Below, one piece after another: positions 19,576-28,500 of a stretch of DNA of 64,000 nt (the stretch's first letter is position 1; every line of letters begins with the position of its first letter). The position numbers were made by a program, and so were the translations under genes. The notes below the pieces were generated by a model that had not been told where the DNA came from, ran no database searches, and saw only the letters and a list, made by a program, of their open reading frames with translations. Source of the DNA: Niastella soli. Lineage in GTDB: Bacteria > Bacteroidota > Bacteroidia > Chitinophagales > Chitinophagaceae. The DNA lies in NCBI RefSeq assembly GCF_017742245.1, contig NZ_JAGHKO010000001.1:2509061-2573060 (forward strand), given 5' to 3'.

Positions 19576-19690
19576 CGTCACACCATTCCCCTTAAACCGT
19601 CCCATCTAAATTGAAATTTCCGAGGAGAAATTGCCATTCGTCACACCGGTTTCCTCCCTTCGTCACACCGGTTCCCGAAGCCCGTCACAT
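19576..19690 (+). promoter_or_regulatory. CGTCACA repeat array upstream of the AraC gene
   Basis: CGTCACACC occurs at 19576, CGTCACACCGGTT at 19639 and 19661, and CGTCACAT at 19683. The last three start exactly 22 bp apart, about two helical turns, and stop just short of the proposed promoter at 19693. This geometry is typical of a phased operator array, perhaps for autoregulation by the AraC protein encoded at 19776. Confidence 0.55.
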
Positions 19691-19692
19691 AA

Positions 19693-19726
19693 TTGAAAAA
19701 GTCGAATAGGACCTTGTTTACCTTCG
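19693..19726 (+). promoter_or_regulatory. Candidate Bacteroidota promoter for the AraC gene
   Basis: TTG at 19693-19695 and TACCTTCG at 19719-19726 resemble the -33 TTTG and -7 TAnnTTTG elements, with one mismatch in the latter and a 23-bp spacing. Transcription would start near 19731, leaving a leader of about 45 bases. Confidence 0.4.
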
Positions 19727-19775
19727 TGCTATGTGTACTGTACATCAGTTCTTTGACAATTCGTAACTTTATACC

Positions 19776-20630
19776 ATGGAGGCCGATATACATACTTTAT
19801 ACGAATCTGATTTTTATCGCATCATGGATTTCCGGTGCCGATGTACCGATTGTCGCACTTCAAAACCGGAATACAATACTGCTTTTTGCATCAGCTTTGT
19901 ACGCAAAGGGAATTTTCTCTTTAATGTATTTCGTCGCTCCCTTGATTCTTATACAGGTTGTGTGTTGGTGACCAAGCCTCATTACGAACGTACGGTAACC
20001 CACACACACGAAGTGCCCGACGAATGCACCATCTTTGAATTTAAAAATGATTTCTTCGCTACGCTGCTCGAACATTATGGAAGTATGCCTTTTTTTCAGG
20101 ATAACGACTGGCACTCCACGCTCATCAGGACCAGTGCGGAAACAGAGTTCCTGCATTTTCATATTATAAAACTGGTACTAACCCGTTCGGGCAGTAAGTT
20201 GCAAATAGACAACAGCGTAATTGAAGTGATTGAAAAAGTATTGAATAATATCACCGATTACAAACCCGATCATAGGATCAATACCCGTTTAAAAAAGAAT
20301 CATTTGATCACCATGGAGAGGGCGAAAGAATACATGGCCAATCATTTTACTGAAGATATCTCGTTGCTACAAATAGCCACACATTGTTATGTAAGCCCTT
20401 TTCATTTCAGCCGGTTGTTCAAGACATTTACGACTGTTTCGCCACATCAATACCTGCTAACGCTCCGGTTAAAAAATGCCGAATTGTTATTACGCAATAC
20501 AATCCAGCCCATGGCCGATATTGCATTTATTTCAGGTTTCAACAGTGTAGAGCATTTTACGGCCGCGTTTAAACAGAAATATAATTGTCCGCCAGCTACC
20601 TACCGGCAACAATTTGAAACTGCGTCCTGA
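19776..20630 (+). CDS. AraC-family transcriptional regulator
   Basis: A 284-residue regulator starting at ATG 19776. Residues about 1-140 form a cupin-like effector domain (TAFCISFVRKGNFLFNV, TVTHTHEVPDECTIFEF). Residues about 185-284 hold the two helix-turn-helix motifs of the AraC/XylS type (ISLLQIATHCYVSPFHFSRL and MADIAFISGFNSVEHFTAAF, followed by the family ending CPPATYRQQF). It follows the SusCD/CRTAC1/haloperoxidase cluster in the same direction but behind its own promoter and repeat array. Either that cluster or the downstream DinB-like gene could be its target. The effector is unknown. No transmembrane segment is seen. Confidence 0.9.
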   Translation: MEADIHTLYESDFYRIMDFRCRCTDCRTSKPEYNTAFCISFVRKGNFLFNVFRRSLDSYTGCVLVTKPHYERTVTHTHEVPDECTIFEFKNDFFATLLEHYGSMPFFQDNDWHSTLIRTSAETEFLHFHIIKLVLTRSGSKLQIDNSVIEVIEKVLNNITDYKPDHRINTRLKKNHLITMERAKEYMANHFTEDISLLQIATHCYVSPFHFSRLFKTFTTVSPHQYLLTLRLKNAELLLRNTIQPMADIAFISGFNSVEHFTAAFKQKYNCPPATYRQQFETAS

Positions 20631-20670
20631 AAATAGCAGGATTCCTTAAGCCCTTCGGCTGGCAGCCATA

Positions 20671-20678
20671 TAGCTTTG
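20671..20678 (+). promoter_or_regulatory. Candidate -7 element of the DinB-like gene
   Basis: TAGCTTTG matches TAnnTTTG exactly and lies 16 bp before the ATG at 20695, implying a leader of only about ten bases. A clear -33 TTG is not seen. Confidence 0.4.
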
Positions 20679-20694
20679 CCGGAAACTTAGCATT

Positions 20695-21102
20695 ATGAAA
20701 GATCAATTAATGTCAACAGTCGAAAATTCAAAGAATTACACATTACAGGTAGCCAATGCCATGCCCGATGCCGCCTACCATTATAAACCTGCTGGTGCAG
20801 GGTGGGAATTTGGGGAATTGTTAAACCATATTGCTTATGGCATCCAGTGGTGGCAGGATAATTACATTACCGGTAAGAAAACCGATTGGGACCCACCAAA
20901 AGTGAAGAATAGCAAAAAGGAAGTAATAACCTATCTCACAAACGCATACGAAACGTTACTGAAGACCATCAAACACCAGTCTGATAGTGAACTGAAAGGT
21001 AATGGCGTACATGCCACCCTCGATCACATCACACACCACCGTGGTCAGGCAGTGATATACTTAAGAACAAGCGGTATTGAACCGCCGGAGTATACTTATT
21101 AG
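20695..21102 (+). CDS. DinB-like four-helix-bundle protein
   Basis: A 135-residue cytoplasmic protein of the DinB/YfiT-like superfamily. Metal-binding histidines are suggested at NHIAYGIQWW (first helix pair) and DHITHHRGQAVIYLR (last helix), which has the HxxxHRGQ layout of the family. Members are divalent-metal-dependent bundles; the better known ones act as bacillithiol or mycothiol S-transferases, but many have no known reaction. It follows the AraC gene by 64 bp and may be controlled by it, although it appears to have its own promoter. It ends shortly before the long hairpin 21128-21206. The specific function is not visible. Confidence 0.8.
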   Translation: MKDQLMSTVENSKNYTLQVANAMPDAAYHYKPAGAGWEFGELLNHIAYGIQWWQDNYITGKKTDWDPPKVKNSKKEVITYLTNAYETLLKTIKHQSDSELKGNGVHATLDHITHHRGQAVIYLRTSGIEPPEYTY

Positions 21103-21127
21103 AATATATGAAGTGGCAGGTTGGTAA

Positions 21128-21206
21128 GTTATTTAGTTATTTGGTTTTTGAGTTACTGGGTTCTGAAAAGGGGACTCAGAACTTACAAACTAAATAACTA
21201 AATAAC
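21128..21206. terminator. Long hairpin between convergent genes (AGTTATTTAGTT type)
   Basis: A 20-base arm at 21128-21147 pairs with 21187-21206 with a single G/A difference; TTCTGA (21161-21166) and TCAGAA (21176-21181) pair at the tip. It lies between the convergent DinB-like and small membrane-protein genes, so it probably works as a bidirectional terminator. A related structure lies at 35311-35387. Confidence 0.7.
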
Positions 21207-21241
21207 CCGCCTCTTATATAGGTTATAACAGCTTTCAAAAC

Positions 21242-21430
21242 CTATTGCCTACTGGCTTTTCCCTTAATAAATATCATAGAAAGACCAAAAACTAAAAAGC
21301 AGGCACCGGTATATACATTCAGGTTGCTTGATCCGTTGCTGGCTAAAAGTACATTCAACAGCAGGATCAACGATACAACAGTAAAGAACAGTCCTATGAC
21401 AAATTGCAGATCGTTTAATTTTTTTAACAT
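21242..21430 (-). CDS. Small two-helix membrane protein
   Basis: A 62-residue protein with two predicted transmembrane helices: FVIGLFFTVVSLILLLNVLLA and VYTGACFLVFGLSMIFI. The N-terminus MLKKLND and the basic tail KGKASRQ would both be cytoplasmic. It starts 16 bp after the stop of the sodium:solute symporter gene in the same direction, so it is almost certainly in the same operon. Its position and size suggest an accessory subunit of the transporter, comparable in position only to the small partner proteins of some solute symporters. No family name is recognised. Confidence 0.75.
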   Translation of the reverse strand: MLKKLNDLQFVIGLFFTVVSLILLLNVLLASNGSSNLNVYTGACFLVFGLSMIFIKGKASRQ

Positions 21431-21445
21431 GGCAGCGCTATTTTA

Positions 21446-23107
21446 TTAAAAGAAAATGAAGTTCAGCAGAATAGTAATGACCAGCAGTAATAAACCCAAA
21501 GGAACCACCCGCAAATACCATTTTTGCTCGTGGTATTTGGGTTTTTCTGTAAGCGAATAAACCAGTCCTTTTAATTGTTCATCAGGTTTGGGTTTGGTAA
21601 CCAGGCTTACTATTATAGTTGTAAAGAAATTGAAGATCCAGGAAACAGCGGCAACGATGAATGCCTGGCCCATACCACTTTTAATGGTATACAACGGAGC
21701 GATCCAGCCTCCCTTTCCTTCAGCAATGGTAACACCGTGCGTAATGGCCGCCGCCGCGGTACCGGCAATCAATCCCCAGAAGGCGCCATGACCGGTGGTA
21801 CGTTTCCAGAACATGCCTAATAAGAAGGTGGCAAACAATGGGCCATTCACAAAGCCAAACACCAGTTGCAGAAAGTCGTTGATATTATTAAAGCTCTTGG
21901 CTATATAAGCCGTGACAATAGAAATAAGAATACCTACGACCGTAACGCCTTTCCCAACCAGCAGGTAATGCCGGTCACTTTTGTTCTTTACAAAATACGA
22001 TTGATAAATATCGAAAGTAAACACCGAGTTAAAGGCGGTTACGTTACCAGCCATGCCGCTCATAAAGGACGCGATCAGGGCCGTGATGCCCACACCCAGG
22101 ATACCGGTAGGGTAGTAGTGTGCTATAAGAGAAGGCAACGTCATCGTATAATCAAGTTCGCCACTGGCTGTAGTGGGAATATGGTAGCCTTTTGACGCCA
22201 AAGCGGGTTGCATTAAGGTAATGGCAATGATGCCAGGCAGTACTACTATTAAAGGCATCATCATTTTGGGTATGGCGGCAATGATCGGGGTACGTTGTGC
22301 ATCGCCCATATTCCTGGCGATCATGGCCCGCTGTACAACCAGGAAATCGGTACACCAATAACCGAACGACATAACAAAACCCAAACCAAAGATGAGCGAC
22401 ATAAAATGCAAACCCATCGGGTTATCGTTCGCGTTACCCATGTATTTCCAGGCATGGGTCATTTCAGGCTGCAGCAGGGCTTTTATATTGTTCCAGCCAC
22501 CCGCATCCTGTAGAGCAATTATTACCAGGGGTGATAAACCCAGTACTATTAAGAAGAACTGTAATACTTCATTATATACTGCGCTGGTGAGCCCCCCCAG
22601 GAAAGTATAGACCATTACAATACCGGCAGATACCCATATGGAAATATCGAAATCCCAATGCAGGATGGTTTCCATGAGTTTAGCCAGGGCATACAATGAT
22701 ATACCAGACGAGAAAACGGTCATAACCGCAAAGGAGATGGCGTTTAGTCCTCTTGTTTTTTCATCGAAGCGAAGAGAAAGATATTCGGGCACGCTGCGGG
22801 CGCGGCTGCCATAATAAAAAGGCATCATAAAAACACCCAGGAACACCATGGCAAAAATAGCGCCCACCCAATAGAAGTGTACGGTCATAATACCGTATTT
22901 GGCGCCGGATGCAACCATCCCAATCACTTCCTGGGCACCCAGGTTGGCGGAGATAAAAGCAAGGCTGGTGATCCATAATGGGATACTTCGGCTACTGGTG
23001 AGAAAATCATTACTGGATTTTATTTTCCTTTTAATGAGGAATCCAACCCCAATAACAAAAATGAAATATACCAGAATGATCAGGTAGTCGGCAAAATGTA
23101 GACTCAT
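21446..23107 (-). CDS. Sodium:solute symporter (SSS), probable myo-inositol/sugar transporter
   Basis: A 553-residue inner-membrane transporter of the SSS/SGLT family; the ATG at 23107 is preferred to the TTG at 23113. It begins with DYLIILVYFIFVIGVGFLI and has about 13-14 hydrophobic helices. Family landmarks include RRKIKSSNDFLTSSRSIPLW-like and YGSRARSVPEYLSLRFDEKTRG near the N-terminus, TFLGGLTSAVYNEVLQFF in mid-protein, and FNSVFTFDIYQ. It would take up a sugar or polyol with Na+. The upstream LacI gene, the shared operator-like sites and the inositol oxygenase gene suggest myo-inositol, but the substrate is inferred from context. The small membrane protein gene follows after 16 bp. Confidence 0.9.
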   Translation of the reverse strand: MSLHFADYLIILVYFIFVIGVGFLIKRKIKSSNDFLTSSRSIPLWITSLAFISANLGAQEVIGMVASGAKYGIMTVHFYWVGAIFAMVFLGVFMMPFYYGSRARSVPEYLSLRFDEKTRGLNAISFAVMTVFSSGISLYALAKLMETILHWDFDISIWVSAGIVMVYTFLGGLTSAVYNEVLQFFLIVLGLSPLVIIALQDAGGWNNIKALLQPEMTHAWKYMGNANDNPMGLHFMSLIFGLGFVMSFGYWCTDFLVVQRAMIARNMGDAQRTPIIAAIPKMMMPLIVVLPGIIAITLMQPALASKGYHIPTTASGELDYTMTLPSLIAHYYPTGILGVGITALIASFMSGMAGNVTAFNSVFTFDIYQSYFVKNKSDRHYLLVGKGVTVVGILISIVTAYIAKSFNNINDFLQLVFGFVNGPLFATFLLGMFWKRTTGHGAFWGLIAGTAAAAITHGVTIAEGKGGWIAPLYTIKSGMGQAFIVAAVSWIFNFFTTIIVSLVTKPKPDEQLKGLVYSLTEKPKYHEQKWYLRVVPLGLLLLVITILLNFIFF

Positions 23108-23196
23108 GCGCAATCGTTAAGCTGTGATAGTTTCTACCCACAATATATTTCTTTCATTTCATTATTATGATCCCAATCATGTTTTAGTAAAAATAT

Positions 23197-23216
23197 TTAC
23201 GAATACGTTTGCGAAG
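23197..23216 (-). promoter_or_regulatory. LacI-type operator upstream of the symporter
   Basis: Read on the minus strand, CTTCGCAAACGTATTCGTAA is a pseudo-palindrome centred on CG. It matches the site at 24359-24378 at 17 of the 19 positions TTCGCAA..CGTAA. It lies 90 bp before the symporter ATG, where a repressor could block transcription. The two sites together point to control by the LacI protein encoded at 23286-24293. Confidence 0.7.
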
Positions 23217-23285
23217 AAGGTTGAAAGGCAATGGGGCTGCTTTTTCTCCGTTATCAACGCTGTCAACCATTTCACCCCTATCAAC

Positions 23286-24293
23286 TTACATAGTAGATTC
23301 CCTTTCAATCAAAGCGCTGGGAATGACCAGCTTTTCCTTGCTAAGATCAAACGAACTTTTCTCTATACCCTTAAAAAGAAGGGTGGCAGCGGCTTTACCT
23401 ATTTCAAAGGCCGGCTGGGTAATGGTAGTAAGCGGAGGATTTAAAATAGGGGCCGTATCCAGGGAGGCGAAGGCAATTATTTTTATATCATGGGGAATGC
23501 GGATGTGTAACTCATGGCAGGCCAGGTAAACCGGAGTAACAATTTTCTCAACCGAAGCAATTAATCCATCGGGACGTTGGTCGCTTTGCAGTATAGATTT
23601 TATTTGTTTATACATGTCATCATTATCAGGGCAATAAATGATCTGGTTATCATAATGGGGAATGCCCGCTTTATGCAGGGCTGCTTTAAAACCATTCACC
23701 CGGTTCAAACAAATAGGCAGGCTTTGGGAAATAGAAACAAAAGCCGGTTTATGACAGCCCTTCTGCAGTAAATGATTGGCGGCCAAAAATCCACAATCGA
23801 AATCGTTAGTAGTTACGCGAGCTGTTTCAATGGCTTCCTGTTCACGATCGAAAAACACAACGGGAATATTATTCTCCTGTAATTTGTAGATATGGTCGGC
23901 TGAATTGGTTTCGCTGGAAATAGAGATCAGCACCCCATCCACCCGGCCGCTTTGACAATCTTCCAGAATGGTTTTCTCATTGGCGAATTTCTCGTGCGAC
24001 AAATATATAAGTACATGATAACCTTTGGTTTCAGCAACCGATTGAATGCCATTAATGGCAAGTGAGAAAAAGTTATCAGCTACTTCTGGTAACACTACTG
24101 CAATGGTTTTGCTTTTCTTACGACGCAAACTGCTGGCGTAGGGGTTAGGTACGTAATTTAAGCGGGTGGCCAGCTCCAGTACTTTCTTTTTGGTTTCATC
24201 ACTGATCTCATAACTATCGCGCAATGCTTTTGAAATGGTGGATACCGATAATTGCAACTGGTCGGCCAATACCTTAATGTTTACTCTGCTCAT
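23286..24293 (-). CDS. LacI-family transcriptional regulator
   Basis: A 335-residue regulator. Residues 1-55 carry the LacI helix-turn-helix and hinge (VNIKVLADQLQLSVSTISKA, SDETKKKVLELATRLNYVPN). Residues about 60-330 are the periplasmic-binding-protein-like effector domain (SKTIAVVLPEVADNFFSLAI, GRVDGVLIS, IPVVFFDRE, GFKAALHKAGIP). It lies between the symporter gene, 178 bp downstream in the same direction, and the divergently transcribed inositol oxygenase gene. A matching operator-like site precedes each of these. It most likely represses the module until an inositol-derived ligand binds. Family and local role are well supported; the effector is inferred. Confidence 0.93.
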   Translation of the reverse strand: MSRVNIKVLADQLQLSVSTISKALRDSYEISDETKKKVLELATRLNYVPNPYASSLRRKKSKTIAVVLPEVADNFFSLAINGIQSVAETKGYHVLIYLSHEKFANEKTILEDCQSGRVDGVLISISSETNSADHIYKLQENNIPVVFFDREQEAIETARVTTNDFDCGFLAANHLLQKGCHKPAFVSISQSLPICLNRVNGFKAALHKAGIPHYDNQIIYCPDNDDMYKQIKSILQSDQRPDGLIASVEKIVTPVYLACHELHIRIPHDIKIIAFASLDTAPILNPPLTTITQPAFEIGKAAATLLFKGIEKSSFDLSKEKLVIPSALIERESTM

Positions 24294-24358
24294 GAGGGGA
24301 AGTTAGCACCTTAATTATTTGTATTACAGGCTGTTTTATAACGCAAATTATTGCATTT

Positions 24359-24378
24359 TTTCGCAACCGTTTTCGTAA
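24359..24378 (+). promoter_or_regulatory. LacI-type operator in the lacI/inositol-oxygenase gap
   Basis: TTTCGCAACCGTTTTCGTAA is a pseudo-palindrome centred on CG in which 7 of 10 half-site positions match. It recurs almost unchanged in front of the symporter (23197-23216). Its place between divergent lacI and the oxygenase would allow autoregulation and control of the oxygenase. Confidence 0.7.
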
Positions 24379-24473
24379 ATAAAGTTAACAGATGGCTAAC
24401 AATCTTTAGCAAAAAAGTTGAACTTAGTTGCAGAAACTAACACAAGTCATATAATATTTCAAAAACGATTGCT

Positions 24474-25361
24474 ATGGCGACTCCTGGTAAATTCTCCGAG
24501 AAAGAAATCAATCCCCTGGGAAGTTTGGACGAGTGGGAAGATGATCTGCTGCAACGCTACCCCGACCCTGATACAATAGCAAAAGATAAATCAAAAGAAG
24601 AATACCGTAATTACGACGATCCCGCCCGGGATACTGTACGGGAATTTTACCGCTTGAACCATACGCATCAAACGTTTGATTTTGTACAGGAGAAGAGAAA
24701 GGATTTCTTACAGTTCAACCGGAAGGAAATGACTGTTTGGGATGCCTTTAATTTCCTGAATCAACTGGTTGATGATTCAGATCCTGATACTGACCTTGAT
24801 CAGTTCCAGCACTTGTTACAAGCTGCGGAGGCCATCCGTGCCGACGGTCACCCCGACTGGATGGTGCTGACCGGTTTAATGCACGATATGGGTAAGGTAC
24901 TTTGCCTGTTTGGTGAACCCCAATGGGCTGTTGTTGGCGATACCTTCCCTGTTGGTTGCGCTTATTCCGATAAAATAGTATATCCCGAATTTTTTAAGAA
25001 CAATACTGACTATACCAATCCTGTTTTCAGCACCAAGCTGGGAGTATATTCGCAAAATTGCGGTTTACGCAATGTGAGCATGTCATGGGGCCATGATGAA
25101 TATGTTTACCAGATGGTGAAAGATTATTTGCCCGAGCCTGGCCTATACATGTTACGCTACCACTCATTTTATGCCTGGCACCGGGAAGGCGCTTATGATC
25201 ACCTGTTAGATGATCATGATCGTGAAATGCTGAAATGGGTCAAGTTGTTCAATCCATATGATTTGTATTCAAAAAATCCTACACCGCCAGATTGGAAACA
25301 GCTACGCACCTATTATGAAGATCTGGTAGCTAAATACCTGCCATCTACTATCAAGTTTTAA
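24474..25361 (+). CDS. Inositol oxygenase (MIOX)
   Basis: A 295-residue cytoplasmic di-iron enzyme that cleaves myo-inositol with O2 to D-glucuronate. All six iron ligands known from mammalian MIOX can be placed: His113 (QFQHLLQ), His137-Asp138 (MHDMGK), His207 (SWGHDEY), His230 (RYHSFYAWH) and Asp263 (FNPYDLYS). Their spacing (24, 1, 69, 23, 33) is close to that of the human enzyme. DYTNPVFSTKLGVYSQNCGL and YRLNHTHQTFDFV are also family hallmarks. The length is normal. It is divergent from lacI with an operator-like site in between. Bacterial MIOX is much rarer than the inositol dehydrogenase route, and no iol dehydrogenase genes are seen here, so this module would feed the glucuronate pathway instead. 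Confidence 0.96.
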   Translation: MATPGKFSEKEINPLGSLDEWEDDLLQRYPDPDTIAKDKSKEEYRNYDDPARDTVREFYRLNHTHQTFDFVQEKRKDFLQFNRKEMTVWDAFNFLNQLVDDSDPDTDLDQFQHLLQAAEAIRADGHPDWMVLTGLMHDMGKVLCLFGEPQWAVVGDTFPVGCAYSDKIVYPEFFKNNTDYTNPVFSTKLGVYSQNCGLRNVSMSWGHDEYVYQMVKDYLPEPGLYMLRYHSFYAWHREGAYDHLLDDHDREMLKWVKLFNPYDLYSKNPTPPDWKQLRTYYEDLVAKYLPSTIKF

Positions 25362-25508
25362 CGCTACTCCACCCAAAACTTTATCCATTCCTTGTTTTAT
25401 CAGCAATGATCAAATGAGCTGTACTTACGTGTAGTTTATTGATCGGCGCATGTATCATTATGTAAACACAATACCCAGGAAGTTGTGTTTTTTTATTGGC
25501 TTTATTGA

Positions 25509-25547
25509 TAAATGTAACAAGTACATTTAACCGCTGGTAAAAAGCGG
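25509..25547. promoter_or_regulatory. Dyad and hairpin upstream of the second SusC
   Basis: TAAATGT (25509-25515) is the reverse complement of ACATTTA (25523-25529), with a 7-bp spacer; CCGCT (25531-25535) can pair with AGCGG (25543-25547). The dyad lies 55 bp before the SusC ATG and has the AATGT...ACATT core also seen in the palindrome at 38195-38215, though with a different spacer. Confidence 0.35.
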
Positions 25548-25583
25548 AACGGATGACTATTCACTTAACCTAAAACTTTTGTT

Positions 25584-28500
25584 ATGAGATTGCTTTGTCA
25601 GTCGCTCCCGAAAGGTGCGGGGATTCACCTGTTACTGCTGCTTTTGTTATCGCCGCTGTGTATGCTGGCGCAATCCCCCCAGGTTACCGGAACTGTAAGC
25701 GATTCCACTGGTAAACCTATGGCAGGAATTACCGTAACTGTAAAAGGAAAAAAAATTGTTACCAGTACAAAGGCGAATGGCACCTATGCCATCCCTGCAA
25801 AAAATGGAGATGTACTGGTGTTTAGTGGTGTTTCCCTCGATCCACAGGAAGTTACACTGGATGATAGAACATCCATTGATGTAACAATGCAAAGTGCAGC
25901 ACTTACAATGACCGATGTTGTAATAGTCGGTTATGGTAAAGCTTCGCGTAAAGCCCTGACCAGCGCCATTACCACTGTTAAACCCGATGATCTGAACAGA
26001 GGCGCCATTGCAGATGTAGGACAGTTGCTGCAGGGTAAAGTGCCAGGATTGAACGTCACTGCAAGTGGAGATCCCAACCGGCCTGCTGCAGTTATTGTAC
26101 GTGGCGCGTCAACGATCAATAGTCCGGGTGGCCCATTTTATGTTGTTGATGGTGTTCCCGGTGTTGATATCTCTATTATAGCACCCGCCGATATCGCTTC
26201 CATGGATATTCTGAAAGATGCCGCTGCAACGGCCATTTATGGTAACCGTGCTTCAAATGGCGTTATTATTGTAACCACCAGAAGAGGTAAAAAGGGGCAG
26301 CCGCAGGTATCTTACAGTGGTTTTGTAGGGGTTGAAAAAGTATCCCGCCGGCTCGATGTAATGGATGCCGGTCAGTTGCGGGATTTCCTGGCAAAAAACA
26401 ACCTGGCCTTTACCCCGCTTGATGACAAGGGCGCCGATACCGACTGGCAGAAAGAAATACAACGCAATGAAGCGGTATCCACAAGCCATAATATTTATAT
26501 TGGCGGTGGTGGCGATCACGGATCATACAGCGCCAGTTTAAACTATTTCAGCAAGCCCGGTATCTTAAAGAATAGTAATCTGCAACGCATCATTGCCCGC
26601 TTGTCTGTTGAGCAGTTTTTGATCAACGATAAATTGAGATTGGGTCTTAATATTACCAATTCGAATAATGATGCTGATGATATTCCTTACCGGAATACGG
26701 TGCTGTTGCAATCTGCCACCTATCTGCCGGTATCGCCCGTAAAGAACCCCGATGGCACTTATTTCGAGAACTTTACCAAAACAGGTTATTACAACCCGGT
26801 GGCCATGATGAACCATAGCCAGCAGAACAATAAGTACAATAACCTGATGGCTAATTTAACGGCGCAGGCAAAACTGCCTTTTGGCCTTACGTACGACCTG
26901 AATGTGGCGTATATCAACAATTCGAATTTGTACGGTTCTTACCTCGATAAGTATTTCACGAGCAACTATACCGGCATGTATGATAACCCTGATCCTACTA
27001 CTTATGGTCATGGGATCCAGTCATTCGGTACCAATGGACAGGCAACCAGACAGGCCTACAGCAATTCCAGCAAGATCCTGGAAACATACTTTACCTGGGA
27101 TAAGATTGTTGGAAAGCATGTTATCAATGCAGTACTGGGATACTCCTGGCAGGAAAATGTGAACGGCGATGGCTTCCAGGTAACAACGTATAATTTCCCT
27201 GTTGATAATATCGGTTACCAGAACCTGGCGTTGAGCAACCCTTATGCTTATTCAACCCGTATTGGGTTGGGGGCTGATCTTATTTATCAGAAGATCAAAC
27301 TGATCTCGGATTTTGCCCGGTTGAAATACAATTACAATGAAAAGTATTTCTTACAGGCATCGGTGAGAAGGGATGGCAGCTCGGTGTTTGGTGCAAATAA
27401 TGAATGGGGATATTTCCCTTCAGTAGCTGCTGCCTGGCGTATAAGTGAAGAAGACTTCATGAAATCGCAGGACCTGTTCAGCGAGTTAAAACTGAGAGCG
27501 AGCTATGGTGTTACCGGTAATGCATTTGGTTTTAACGCCTATACGGCACAATTTATATTGGGTAGTCAGGGCACCTGGTATTATAATGGCACTCCGACTG
27601 CAGCTTATGGTCCGCTTGCAGCTGCCAATTCCGATTTAAAATGGGAGGAAGTTGCTACCACCAATATAGGTTTAGACTTCACTTTATTGAAAGGTAAACT
27701 GGGTGGGTCAATTGATGTATATAAAAAGAAAACAACGGATATGATCTATAATTATAATGTTGATCCTATCCTTGTTCCTGTAGGGAAAATTGTAGCCAAT
27801 GGTGGTGAAATGGAAAATAAAGGTATTGAGTTAGCGCTGAGTGCAACGATTATACAGAACCGTAAATTTACCTGGACCAGCAATTTGAACCTGGCGCACA
27901 ATGTCAACAAGATCACCAGTCTGAAGAGCCCCTTATTCCCGGGTGGCGACTCTGTGGCTGTAGGTTTTCCTGAAGGAGGTGGTCAGTCAGGCGCTTCACT
28001 CCAATTGTTAAAAGAAGGATATCCGCTGGGCCAGTTCTATTCACTTGATTATGCCGGTAAAGACGCAGCAGGGGTATCGCAATATTGGGCCAAGGATGGA
28101 AAAACTTTGACTACTGCTCCGCTCCGCGGGACCGACTATCATTACCTCGGGAACGCACAACCTAAATTGTTGTTAGGCTGGACCAATACCTTTAAGTATA
28201 ATAATTTTGACCTGAACATTGCGCTCCGCGGCGTTTTTGGTAACAAGATCTTTAATGCCACCCGGGCCGACCTGTTCAGACCCAGTACCGCGCAATACAC
28301 AAACATCCTGGAGGATGCAGCCGGAGAATCAACCGCTGACTTTAATTCCTATAAGTATTCTTCCCGCTTTATTGAAAGCGGAAATTATCTTCGGCTCGAC
28401 AATGCTACGTTGGGTTACAACTTCAAGAACCTGGGCTCTTATATCAAATCACTCAGATTGTATTTAACAGGGAACAATTTGTTCGTAATTACTAATTTCA

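Noticed and set aside
19639-19690. CRISPR array suggested by regularly spaced repeats
   Set aside because: The repeat core is 7-13 bp with a 22-bp period, far too short for CRISPR, and no cas gene is present; an operator array fits better.
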